A stretch of DNA of 64,000 bases from Chloroflexota bacterium (lineage in GTDB: Bacteria > Chloroflexota > Anaerolineae > UBA2200): NCBI GenBank assembly GCA_014360755.1, contig JACIWX010000001.1, forward strand, positions 434,001-498,000. The letters run 5' to 3'. The first letter of the stretch is position 1; every line of letters begins with the position of its first letter. The notes beneath the pieces are model-generated. The model was given only the letters and a program-made list of their open reading frames with translations. It was not told the origin of the DNA and did not search any database. Shown here in pieces: positions 35,155-45,000 of the stretch. The position numbers and the translations under genes are program-made.

Positions 35155-37011
35155 ATGTGTGGAATTATTGGCATCTATCTCCGTAGGGGTCAGATTGATC
35201 CGACGACGGTGCGGCAAATGAACGCTGCATTGGTGCACCGTGGACCTGACGGCGAGGGCTACTTCACCGATGGCCCGGTCAGCCTGGCTATGCGCCGCCT
35301 GGCCATCATTGACCTGCAAACCGGCGATCAACCCATCTTCAACGAGGACCGCACCGTCGCCGTCGTCTTTAACGGCGAAATCTACAATTACCGGGAACTG
35401 CGTGCCGAACTCCAAAAGCAAGGGCATCGCTTCTATACTCAGTCTGACACCGAAGTCCTAGCCCACGGCTATGAGGAATGGGGCGACGAGCTGCCACGCC
35501 ACCTCAACGGCATGTTCGCCTTCGCTGTATGGGATGCGCAGCGACAGCGGTTGCTCCTCGCCCGGGACCATCTGGGCATCAAGCCCTTATATTATGTCGA
35601 ATTTTCGCATGGTGGAATCGCCTTCGCATCGGAGCTCAAAGCGCTGTATCCGGTACAAAACTGGAGCCGTGAGCTGGACCCGGTGGCTTTAGATTGGTTC
35701 CTCGCCACCCGCTATATTCCTGCCCCGCGCAGCATCTACCGCAATGTGCGGAAACTTCCCCCCGCGCACTATCTGACCATTGGAACCGATGAGCCATTGC
35801 ACCTGCAACGGTACTGGGATGTCCGCTTTGCTCCACAGCGGATACGCACTTGGCAACAGTATCTCGCCGAATTGCAAGAGCATTTGTCCCGCTCCGTGCG
35901 CCGTCAAATGATCTCGGATGTGCCTCTGGGGGCCTTCCTTTCGGGAGGGATTGACTCCTCTATTGTAGTCGGTTTGATGGCGCGAGAGTCCACGACACCC
36001 GTGCGTACCTTCTCAGTGGTATTTCCAGGATGGCCGGGATTAGATGAATCCCCTTATGCCCGCCTTGTCGCTGACCATTTTCAGACTGCCCATACGGAGA
36101 TCGCGGTAGAAACGGATGTAGCGCGCGAATGGCCTCTGCTGGCTCACTCCTTGGATGAGCCCTTTGCCGACCCTGCTACTTTCCCCACTTGGCTGATGGC
36201 GCGGGAAACCCGTCGTCATATCACGGTTGTCCTCACCGGCGAAGGCGCTGATGAACTGTTTGCTGGCTACAACTGGTACGGCTGGCCCAGGCCATGGCCA
36301 ATACCTGTTGCCTTGCGCAAGCCACTGCGCCGCATGGCACAATCGCTTCTGGCTGGCCATCGGGGTCGCCATTATGCTACTGCGCGCCTGTCTCCCGACT
36401 TTGCGACTTTTTATGCCCAGAGCATCCTGTCTAGTGTCACCCAGGCAGAAGAACGCCTTCGCTTTTATCGTCCGGATTGGCGCATCCACCTGGAAAGCCT
36501 TGCTCCCGAGACGGACCTGGCTGCTCTATTCGCTGCTACCGATGGCCATCCCTGGCAGAGCCGCATCCAGGAACTAGACCTGAAAGTCTGGCTGGAAGGA
36601 GACCCCTTGGTAAAAGCCGACCGGGCGACTATGCTGACTTCTTTGGAAGCCCGCGTACCCTTCCTCGACGTAGAGATGGTAGAATGGGCTGCCCAGATAC
36701 CGCCCTTCTTGCATCGCCGTGAAGGGGTGAGCAAGGCGCTGCTGCGTGCCGCTTTTGCGCACCAGATCCCACAGAAGATTCAGCAGCGTCCCAAACATGC
36801 CTTTGACGTGCCGATTGCTGCCTGGCTGCGTGGGCCTTTGCGCCCTCACCTCACGGAAGCCCTGTCTGAATCAAGCCCGATATGGCAAGTGCTACAACCT
36901 GATCCTATCCGCCGCATGGCGCAACTGCACTGGCAAGGGAAAAGGGACTTGGCGCGCGAATTATGGACTATTTTGCACTTTGCTGCGTGGTGGAGTGCCT
37001 ATGGCCCATAA
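35155..37011 (+). CDS. asnB: Asparagine synthase, glutamine-hydrolysing
   Basis: The 618-aa protein from ATG 35155 exposes Cys2 (MCGIIGIYL), the glutaminase nucleophile. It has LVHRGPDGEGYF in the N-terminal domain and the ATP-pyrophosphatase loop FLSGGIDSSIV in the synthetase domain. AsnB-like proteins in glycan clusters may amidate a sugar or uronic acid instead of aspartate; context cannot decide. The frame opens upstream at 35125, but Cys must follow the initiator. The next GT4 gene overlaps its end by 11 bases. Confidence 0.92.
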   Translation: MCGIIGIYLRRGQIDPTTVRQMNAALVHRGPDGEGYFTDGPVSLAMRRLAIIDLQTGDQPIFNEDRTVAVVFNGEIYNYRELRAELQKQGHRFYTQSDTEVLAHGYEEWGDELPRHLNGMFAFAVWDAQRQRLLLARDHLGIKPLYYVEFSHGGIAFASELKALYPVQNWSRELDPVALDWFLATRYIPAPRSIYRNVRKLPPAHYLTIGTDEPLHLQRYWDVRFAPQRIRTWQQYLAELQEHLSRSVRRQMISDVPLGAFLSGGIDSSIVVGLMARESTTPVRTFSVVFPGWPGLDESPYARLVADHFQTAHTEIAVETDVAREWPLLAHSLDEPFADPATFPTWLMARETRRHITVVLTGEGADELFAGYNWYGWPRPWPIPVALRKPLRRMAQSLLAGHRGRHYATARLSPDFATFYAQSILSSVTQAEERLRFYRPDWRIHLESLAPETDLAALFAATDGHPWQSRIQELDLKVWLEGDPLVKADRATMLTSLEARVPFLDVEMVEWAAQIPPFLHRREGVSKALLRAAFAHQIPQKIQQRPKHAFDVPIAAWLRGPLRPHLTEALSESSPIWQVLQPDPIRRMAQLHWQGKRDLARELWTILHFAAWWSAYGP

Positions 37012-38140
37012 CATCCTCTTCCTTGATCATGCTCTGGCCCTTGGCGGTGCGGAGCATAGCCTGCTGCTCATTCTCAAATACCTCAACCGTGACAGGTGGC
37101 AGCCGCATCTCGTCTGCGCTAGAGGCCCGCTGGCAGAGGAAGCGCTGCGCTTGGGCATCCCTGTGCACATCCAACCAATGCCTCGGTTACGTCGCTCCCC
37201 ACGCTGCCTGTTGGATTGGTTACGAGGAGCCAAAGCCATAGCCCAACTGGCTCGCCAATCCGATACCGCGCTGGTCTATGCCAATACCGTGCGCGCTGCG
37301 TTCTACGGTGCCACGGCTGCTGGGTGGGCAAGGCTGCCCTTTATCTGGCACATGCATGATTTCTGGCTGGGGGAATCCCGTCCTCGCCACCTCTGGCTTG
37401 ATACTTTGGGAAAGGCTTTGCTCTGTGCCAGGGCATATCGCGTCATCGCCAATTCCCGAGCGGTAGCCACGCAGTTGCCTTGCCGACACAAAGTGGCGGT
37501 GAACTATAACGGCATTGAGTTGGAGCGTTTTGATCCTGCCATGGATGGCCAACTCTTCAGAAAAGAATATCATATCCCTGCTCAGGCGCCGCTGGTTGGC
37601 ATGGTAGGCCGCCTGCGCCCTTGGAAAGGGCAGGAGCGCTTCCTGCGTACGGCTGCTCTCGTAAGGGAGGAAATGCCTGAAACCTGGTTTGCTATCGTGG
37701 GCGGCGCTATCTTTGACACGGGCGATGAGTACCCTCAGCAACTGCGTGCGCTGGCGACAAATTTGGGAATTGCTGAACGGATTGTCTTCACCGGCCACCT
37801 GGCTGATGTCCGCCCTGCCTTGGCAGCCATGGATGTCTTTGTCCATCCAGGAGATCCAGAGCCCTTCGGCCTCGTGAACATTGAGGCGATGGCCATGGGC
37901 AAGCCGGTGGCCGCTTTCGCCCACGGAGCATTGTCAGAGATTGTCATTGATCAAGAGACGGGACGGTTGGTATCTCCCGGTGACGAGACCGCGCTTGCAG
38001 AGGCGGTGATTGCTTTGCTACATGACCCGACCTTGCGGAAAACGATGGGCCGGGCAGGACGAGCGCGGGTCGAGGCATATTTCACAGTACAACGGATGGT
38101 GGAAGCAGCGGAGAAAGTTCTGGAGGAAGCACTACCGTGA
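37001..38140 (+). CDS. GT4-family glycosyltransferase
   Basis: ATG 37001 gives a 379-aa GT-B protein with FLDHALALGGAEHSLLLIL, GMVGRLRPWKGQERFL and the donor-site region EPFGLVNIEAMAMGKPV. The frame is open to 36746 inside asnB, but homology begins at 37001. It overlaps asnB by 11 bases and the next gene by 4 bases. The sugar is unknown. Confidence 0.92.
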   Translation: MAHNILFLDHALALGGAEHSLLLILKYLNRDRWQPHLVCARGPLAEEALRLGIPVHIQPMPRLRRSPRCLLDWLRGAKAIAQLARQSDTALVYANTVRAAFYGATAAGWARLPFIWHMHDFWLGESRPRHLWLDTLGKALLCARAYRVIANSRAVATQLPCRHKVAVNYNGIELERFDPAMDGQLFRKEYHIPAQAPLVGMVGRLRPWKGQERFLRTAALVREEMPETWFAIVGGAIFDTGDEYPQQLRALATNLGIAERIVFTGHLADVRPALAAMDVFVHPGDPEPFGLVNIEAMAMGKPVAAFAHGALSEIVIDQETGRLVSPGDETALAEAVIALLHDPTLRKTMGRAGRARVEAYFTVQRMVEAAEKVLEEALP

Positions 38141-39267
38141 CCACCTATGTCTTGGACGCTCGCACTGCTACGGAGCATTTCCCGGGTATTGGACGGTATG
38201 TCATGAACCTGGCGCGGGAGATGGCATCTGCCCTCCAGAGAGGGGAGCAATTGTTCCTGCTCTGTCACCCCTCTTTACCTTTGCGAGCGAGTTTGGAGGG
38301 AACAGCAGGGGGTGCTATCCAGCTACTCCATGTGCCTTGCTCCTGTTTCTCCCTGCAGCAGCAATGGGCTATCCCGCACACCCTACGTCGCGTGAGGGCG
38401 GACTTGTACCACAGCACTTATTACCTGATGCCCTACTCCCCTGGCGTTCCCACCGTGCTGACTGTTTATGATCTGATACCCCTCTTGTTTCCGGAATCTG
38501 TCTCTCTGCAGGCACGCCTGTTCTTCCGCTGGGCTACTGCACTGGCTCTGCGTGCATCCACCCATGTCGTGGCGATCTCAGAAACCACCCGCCGTGATCT
38601 GATTTCCATCTTCCACGTCCCGCCGCAACGGGTTACCGCAATCCCTCTGGCTGCCGATCCCCACTTCTACCCACGGCCCTTGCCTGAAATCCAGAGGGTG
38701 CGCGTTCAATATGCCCTTCCCGAGCGCTATGTCCTTTACGTGGGCATCAACAAACCGCACAAGAATTTGGTGCACTTGGTAGAAGCATGGGCACAACTGC
38801 AGCCACAACCATTGCCGCTCGTTATCGCCGGCGCCTGGGACTCACGCTACCCTGAACCCCGACAGCGCGCCCAATCCCTGGACCTGGAACAAAAGGTCAT
38901 CTGGCTAGGGCCTGTGCCAGAGGCGGTTCTGCCTGCGCTTTACAGCGGGGCTACTGTTTTTGTTTTTCCAAGCCTCTATGAGGGCTTTGGCTTACCCGCG
39001 CTAGAAGCAATGGCTTGCGGCGCACCGGTGGTTTGCTCCAATACCTCCAGTCTGCTGGAGATAGGGGAAGGAGCGGTCTGTTTCTTTGACCCTACCCAGG
39101 TGGAGGACATCTGCACTGCCTTGCGCCAAGTCTTGGCAGACCCTGCCTTGCGAGCGGATTTGCGCGAGCGGGGGCTGGCACGAGCCGCTCAATTCTCCTG
39201 GCACACGACGGCGCAACAGACCTTGGCACTCTATTCACGGCTCGTTAGAGAAAGCACCAAGCGCTGA
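38137..39267 (+). CDS. GT4-family glycosyltransferase
   Basis: The 376-aa enzyme starts at GTG 38137 (TTYVLDARTATEHFPGIGRY), overlapping the previous stop. It has TVYDLIPLLFPES, LYVGINKPHKNLVHLVEAW and the EX7E region EGFGLPALEAMACG. It is close in pattern to the GT4 gene at 34059-35141. It ends the first transcriptional segment; a new promoter candidate follows. Confidence 0.92.
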   Translation: MTTYVLDARTATEHFPGIGRYVMNLAREMASALQRGEQLFLLCHPSLPLRASLEGTAGGAIQLLHVPCSCFSLQQQWAIPHTLRRVRADLYHSTYYLMPYSPGVPTVLTVYDLIPLLFPESVSLQARLFFRWATALALRASTHVVAISETTRRDLISIFHVPPQRVTAIPLAADPHFYPRPLPEIQRVRVQYALPERYVLYVGINKPHKNLVHLVEAWAQLQPQPLPLVIAGAWDSRYPEPRQRAQSLDLEQKVIWLGPVPEAVLPALYSGATVFVFPSLYEGFGLPALEAMACGAPVVCSNTSSLLEIGEGAVCFFDPTQVEDICTALRQVLADPALRADLRERGLARAAQFSWHTTAQQTLALYSRLVRESTKR

Positions 39268-39276
39268 TTTTTATTG

Positions 39277-39354
39277 TATAATGGGGGGTCTAAGGTGTAA
39301 GAAACGCTCAGGTAAAAACGCGATGTGGCACTGTTGCCTGAGGTCCCCTTACAC
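39277..39354 (+). promoter_or_regulatory. Internal promoter and hairpin leader in the polysaccharide cluster
   Basis: A perfect TATAAT (39277-39282) with only a weak -35 lies just after the GT4 stop. The transcript would then contain a two-part stem: GTGTAAG (39295-39301) with CTTACAC (39348-39354), and CTCAGG (39307-39312) with CCTGAG (39337-39342). Role unknown; attenuation is one possibility. Confidence 0.4.
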
Positions 39355-39380
39355 TTGCTTGCTTTGATTGGATATCATAG

Positions 39381-40712
39381 GTGGCATCAGTGATGGATTC
39401 CAAGATGGTTTCGCACCTCTTTCCTGACCTATGGGGAACGATAAAGCGATATTGGTTCTTATTGCTCTGTGGGGGAGCGGGTTTTGTTATCCATGTGGGG
39501 ACAGCACTGCTCAGGGTCAGCACTTTCTTTCCTTACCCCAAGCTGGTAGACTGGGCTGGTTTTTACGCCGCTGCTTGGGCAATCCGACAAGGACAATCTC
39601 CTTACAGCATGTCCGTTGATTGGCTGCGTGCTTTGCAGACTGCACAGGATATTCCCTTCCTCCCGCCACTGATCTATAACCCACCTTTCTGGCCCTGGTT
39701 GTTACAACCTCTGACCCTGTTCCATTTTCCCGTTGCTGCATGGGTTTGGGTACTGCTCAATCTCACTCTCCTTGCTTGGGCAGTCGTTGCCATGAGCCAC
39801 ATTATGGGATGGCAGGGGTGGAAAAAACAAGCAGGCCTTTTCCTATTGGTGTTGACCTTTGGTCCCGTGTTCCTAGATCTCACTCTGGGGCAGACCAGCA
39901 TCGTGCTTCTCGTAGCATCGCTGGTTATCGGACGTTCTTTGGCCAGCCAGAGAAGAACGGCACCGCTTGCCGCAGCAGTTGCCAGTGGATTCGCAGTGGG
40001 AGCCAAGCTCTTTCCTCTGGCATGGCTCGGGGTTTTTCCTTTTCTGCGCCGCTGGCGGGAGACTATGCTGATGGTACTCGTTGTTGCGGGCATCTTCGGC
40101 TTGGGCTTCCTTGTCACCCCCACCGGCAGTCAAGAGTATGCGCGACACCTTATGGAGCGTCTCTCTACCTCTTCTGAGTTTCCTAGCGTGGACGATCAAT
40201 CCCTGATTGCCTTGCTAGACCGCTTGGCTCGTCCGCAGTCCTTTGATGTGCCCGGGTTGAGCACCGAGCAACGGAAGACGGTTGTATGGACACCACCATG
40301 GGCACTGGAAGCGGAGACGATTCGACGGGCGGGATACCTGCTTTTCGCATTGCTTGTGCTGCCGTACCTGAGCCTTTTAATGCGCATCACTCCAGAGCAA
40401 TTTGAGGGCGCTTTCTATCTCTGGGTGCTGTACTGCTTGCTGATTTTACTACACATGGAACGCTATAACCATGCCCTTCTGCTGCCAGCGATGGCATGGT
40501 TGTGGAAGCAAGGAGGTGGGCTGCGCCATGTAGTAGTTATTGCCTATGCGCTGGCTGGCTTCTCTCGTCTGACCCATCTGTGGGCAACGCTCCTGCCCGC
40601 CCCCTGGGGACCGCTGGCATCCGGCTTTGGCCTGTATGCAGTGTGTCTTATGGGTGCGGCCATGTTCCTTTCCTTGCGGGCTTCTGTCAGGGCAGCATCT
40701 ATTGCGGGATAG
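39381..40712 (+). CDS. GT87-like polytopic glycosyltransferase (DUF2029)
   Basis: The 443-aa protein has about ten to eleven membrane helices and an extracytoplasmic loop after helix 1 holding KLVDWAGFYAAAWAIRQGQSPY, the DUF2029/GT87 pattern. Such enzymes use polyprenyl-phosphate sugars outside the membrane. Start is GTG 39381 or ATG 39393. It is preceded by a promoter-like TATAAT and a leader hairpin. The acceptor is unknown. Confidence 0.8.
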   Translation: MASVMDSKMVSHLFPDLWGTIKRYWFLLLCGGAGFVIHVGTALLRVSTFFPYPKLVDWAGFYAAAWAIRQGQSPYSMSVDWLRALQTAQDIPFLPPLIYNPPFWPWLLQPLTLFHFPVAAWVWVLLNLTLLAWAVVAMSHIMGWQGWKKQAGLFLLVLTFGPVFLDLTLGQTSIVLLVASLVIGRSLASQRRTAPLAAAVASGFAVGAKLFPLAWLGVFPFLRRWRETMLMVLVVAGIFGLGFLVTPTGSQEYARHLMERLSTSSEFPSVDDQSLIALLDRLARPQSFDVPGLSTEQRKTVVWTPPWALEAETIRRAGYLLFALLVLPYLSLLMRITPEQFEGAFYLWVLYCLLILLHMERYNHALLLPAMAWLWKQGGGLRHVVVIAYALAGFSRLTHLWATLLPAPWGPLASGFGLYAVCLMGAAMFLSLRASVRAASIAG

Positions 40713-40859
40713 GAAGGAATACGCGCAAATGGCACACAGGGGGTAAACCTGTAGGGGATAGGCACGCTGCGGAACGCATTGTCAAAGGATTGTCGGGAGA
40801 ACCCATTGTACCGTTTGCGCCCAAACCTAAAGCATCTCAATCAGGAGAGGGATACAACT

Positions 40860-41972
40860 TTGAAGATCCTGTACATCTATAAGGATTACTATCCTGTAGT
40901 AGGCGGCATAGAAAATCACATTCGAATGCTGGCTGAGGCATTGGCACAGCAAGGGCATGAGATCCATGTCCTGGTCACACATCCGACTGCCAAGACGCAT
41001 GTCGAAGAAATAAACGGCGTGCAGGTCATCAAGGCAGGGCGGTTGGCGACAATTTCTTCTGCGCCTATCAGCCTGAGCCTTTTTGCCTGGGTTCACCGCC
41101 TGGAAGCAGACATCACTCACCTGCACTTCCCTTATCCCATAGGCGAGTTGGCATACCTGCTGGCAGGGCGCAGCCGCAAGATGGTCATCACCTACCATAG
41201 CGACATCGTACGGCAAAAGTACCTCTTGCAAATCTACAAACCCTTCCTCTACCGCCTGCTGGCACGCGCGGATAAGATCACGGTCTCCAGCCCCAATTAC
41301 ATCCAGAGCTCACCTTACTTGCGACCTTTGGCTGACAAGTGTGTGGTCATTCCCCATGGCACTGACCTCAACCGTTTTGCCGAAACAGAAACAGTCCGAC
41401 AGCAAGCCCAGGAGATCCGACAGCGATATGGTACTCCACTGCTCCTGTTCGTGGGCTTATTGCGCTACTATAAAGGGGTTTCCTTTTTGATTGAAGCGAT
41501 GCCTACCATCGAAGCCAAACTGCTCGTTGTCGGACAGGGCCCAGAAGGCAAGAAGTGGCAGGCTCTGAGCCAGCAACTCGGTTTGGAAGGGAAGGTAATT
41601 TTTCTAGGCCGTGTCAGTGACGAGGATTTGGTCGCGCTTTACCATGCGTGCGATGTTTTCGTCCTCCCGGCCATCCACCGCAGCGAGTCATGGGGGGCAG
41701 TGCAGGTTGAAGCCATGGCTTGTGGCAAGCCAGTAGTATGCACTGAACTGGGAACAGGCACTTCTTTCGTGAATGTACATGGGCAAACCGGTTTCGTCGT
41801 ACCCCCTAAGGACTCAGTGGCGTTGGCGGAAGCTATCCGTACACTGTTACAGAATGAGCCATTGCGTCAAGAGATGGGCCAGCGTGCCCGGCAACGCGCA
41901 CTTCAAGAATTCTCTCTACCCACTATGGTGGAAAGGGTGTTGAATCTGTACCGTCAAGCCCTGAGCATGTGA
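40860..41972 (+). CDS. GT4-family glycosyltransferase
   Basis: TTG 40860 lies at proper distance from CAGGAGAGGG and gives KILYIYKDYYPVVGGIENHI as the N-terminus of a 370-aa GT-B enzyme. The frame opens earlier at 40779 without a ribosome site. It contains LLFVGLLRYYKGVSFLIEAM and the EX7E-like region ESWGAVQVEAMACGKPV, consistent with mannosyltransferase-type GT4 enzymes. It is preceded by 147 bases without a gene. Confidence 0.9.
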   Translation: MKILYIYKDYYPVVGGIENHIRMLAEALAQQGHEIHVLVTHPTAKTHVEEINGVQVIKAGRLATISSAPISLSLFAWVHRLEADITHLHFPYPIGELAYLLAGRSRKMVITYHSDIVRQKYLLQIYKPFLYRLLARADKITVSSPNYIQSSPYLRPLADKCVVIPHGTDLNRFAETETVRQQAQEIRQRYGTPLLLFVGLLRYYKGVSFLIEAMPTIEAKLLVVGQGPEGKKWQALSQQLGLEGKVIFLGRVSDEDLVALYHACDVFVLPAIHRSESWGAVQVEAMACGKPVVCTELGTGTSFVNVHGQTGFVVPPKDSVALAEAIRTLLQNEPLRQEMGQRARQRALQEFSLPTMVERVLNLYRQALSM

Positions 41973-42014
41973 AAGGGATGAGTTAAAACCCCAATCCCAG
42001 GGGTTCACAGATAC

Positions 42015-42043
42015 TTGATTTTTCAGAACAAGTACGGTAAGAT
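42015..42043 (+). promoter_or_regulatory. Promoter candidate for the O-antigen-ligase/TPR gene
   Basis: TTGATT (42015-42020) and TAAGAT (42038-42043) are 17 bases apart, 32 bases before the ATG at 42076. A short AACCCC/GGGGTT hairpin lies just upstream (41987-42005). Confidence 0.4.
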
Positions 42044-42075
42044 GTATCCAAAGTTCTCGTATAAGGGACGAATGC

Positions 42076-45000
42076 ATGCGGACCAAATTGAGTGTGTTCT
42101 GTGATCAAGTACTGGAAGCAGGTTGGCTGCTTGCCGTAATCGTTGCACCTCTTTTTTTCAACATCTATTCCAGCCGCGTTTTCGAACCAGATAAACTCTC
42201 CTTGGTGCGTTCCATTGCACTGGTGATGATTGTGGCATGGCTGATCAAGGTCATGGATGGCAGTGCGTGGGAAAGCACGCGTACCGTAGCCAATGAGGAG
42301 ATAGGTAGCACTGGAGAGCGGGTCGGATTGTGGCAGCGCATTTCCCATACCCCCTTTGTCCTCCCCACTATTCTCCTTATTGGGGCATATATCTTGAGCA
42401 CGCTCTTATCCGTAGCGCCGCACATCAGCCTATGGGGTTCTTACGTGCGCCTGCAGGGCACCTATACCACCTTCTCCTACATTGTCATCTTTTTCCTGAT
42501 GCTGGGCACCATGCGTTACCGAGAGCAGGTGGATCGCCTGTGCAGCACGATCATTCTGACCAGCCTGCCCATCTCTCTGTACGGTATTTTGCAACACTTC
42601 AACCTGGATTCGCTACCCTGGACTGGCGATGTCACCCAACGTGTAGCCGCCAACATGGGCAATTCTATCTTCGTGGCGGCTTATTTGATTATGGCTTTGC
42701 CCATTACTTTAGCTAGGGTGCTCGAGTCCTTCTCAGCCCTGCTGAAGGAGCAAGAGGGGGACATCTCGCATGCCCTCTTGGCTGGCTGCTACACTTTTGT
42801 CATGAGCGTGCAGTTAATCTGCATCTTCTTTACCCAGAGCCGTGGGCCCTGGCTGGGCTTGCTTGGCGGGCTCTATGTGTTTATGCTAGTGGTGCTCATC
42901 TCTCTCCGGCGCAGCGCCAGCGATCAAACTCCGCTCCATGCCAGAGATTTGGGCAGGGCAATAGCCTTTGCGCTAGGGAGCATCCCTGTGGGTATTTTGC
43001 CCGCTTACGCCCTCCTAGTTGTGCTCAAACGAGGCTGGCGCTGGGCATGGCTTTCCTGGACAATACACACATTGTTGATCGCTGCTTTCCTCGTTGTGAT
43101 CAACCTTCCTCACAGCCCCCTGGCCTCCTTCCGGAATTTGCCCTACATCGGTCGCTTGGGCCAGGTTTTTGAGACAGAGACTGGCACAGGCAAAGTGCGC
43201 GTGCTTATCTGGGAAGGCGCTCTGCAACTGATCACCGCCAATCCTCTGCGTACGCTCGTTGGATATGGGCCAGAGACGATGCACGTGGCTTATAACCCCT
43301 ATTACCCACCCGATTTGGCGCACTATGAGGCACGCAATGCCTCACCAGACCGCTCCCACAACGAGACATTCGATGCCTTGGTCATTACCGGGGTGATTGG
43401 CTTTCTCGCTTACATGCTCCTGTTCAGCAGCATATTCTACTACGGCTTCAAATGGCTTGGCTTTATGGACACAAAGCGTCAACGCAACCTGTTCCTGCTG
43501 TTTAGCATTGCAGGAGCTATTGTGGGCATCTTCCTGCCCAAATTGGTAGAAGGCACGTACAAACTCTCCGGGGTGGGGTTGCCAGTAGGTTTCATTGCTG
43601 GTACGGCACTTTACCTCATGTTTTCGGCGGCTTTCTTCTATAGCGTCGAACAACCACCCCTCGCCCTGAAGAGGCGCCTATTGCTCATCGCGCTGCTTGC
43701 TGCCATTGTGGCACACTTTATCGAAATCCACTTTGGCATTGCCATTGCCTCTACCCGTATGCACTTCTGGGTTTATGCGGCGCTCTTCGTCCTGTTGGGT
43801 TTGAACCGAATTCGGGAAGAGCCTGCAAAGCCAGCCACCTTGGCACAGCCCGGAGTGTTGTCCCGCTACGCTCCATTACGAGAACAGGCACAGGAACGGC
43901 CTAGCAAGCGCTCGCGGCGCAAGGCGAAAAAGCGAGCCAGACAGGCAAGCGCTACCGCGCCCATGCAAGCAGGGCTGCGCGGAACGGTAGGGGAAGGCGG
44001 GGCTAGCCGCCCTTCCCTGACCACCCAACTGCTCATAGGCTCTTTGATCGTGGCGGTCATTCTCTTTACCCTGGGATTTGAGTTTATTGCCAACCCCATG
44101 GGAGAAATTGATTCACTACGCATCATCCAACTGTGCTTGACAACGCGCATAGCCCGTGGTGATCCACGCCCCTCCTATGGCACGCTCTGGATGTTCATCC
44201 TCACCTGGTTAGTAGGAGCGCTGGTAGTCCTTTCTGAAGTCGAACGCAGTTCCTCGTCTCGGCAAGAGCCAAGTTGGTGGCTTGCTGCCCTGGGTATCTA
44301 TAGCGCAGTTACCCTGACCGTGCTGATCATTGGCATGGCGATCCATACAGCCTACATCAAACCCGGTGCAGATATTGCCAATACCATCGTCTTCTACTAT
44401 GAGGCAATCGCTATTCTCGGCTTGTCTATTGCCCTAGCCCTTACCCTAGATAAGCCACTGCCGCCAAAACTCTGGCGCACAGGTAACCTGTGGGCTTATC
44501 CCATCCTAATCGTCTTTGTTGCTGTAGCAATTATTGCCACGAATGTTACCATTGTGAAAGCGGACATTTACTACAAGCAAGGGTTGAAGGCAGAGGAAGT
44601 GCAGCGATTTGACACCGCTGTTCAGCTCTATAGCCGTGCCATCGCACTGGCTCCAGACCAGGATTATTATTATCTTTTCCTAGGGCGTGCATGGATGGGC
44701 AAGGCAAGCACAGCCAAGGACAACCAGGAGAGAATCCGTGGATTTGAAGAGAGTTTCAAAGCCTTGGAGCGCGCCCGGCAATTGAACCCGCTCAATACGG
44801 ATCACTACGCCAACCTGGGACGGCTCCACCGCAATTGGGCTGAAATTGCCCCGACTGCCGAAGAGCGTGCGCAAAAGCTAGCGTTGGCGCATAGCTATTA
44901 TGAGCAGGCAACCACTCTCAGCCCGCACAATGCGCAACTCTACAACGAATGGGCATTGGTTTATCTGGCTCAAGGCGATTTTGATGGCGCCCTAGAAAAA

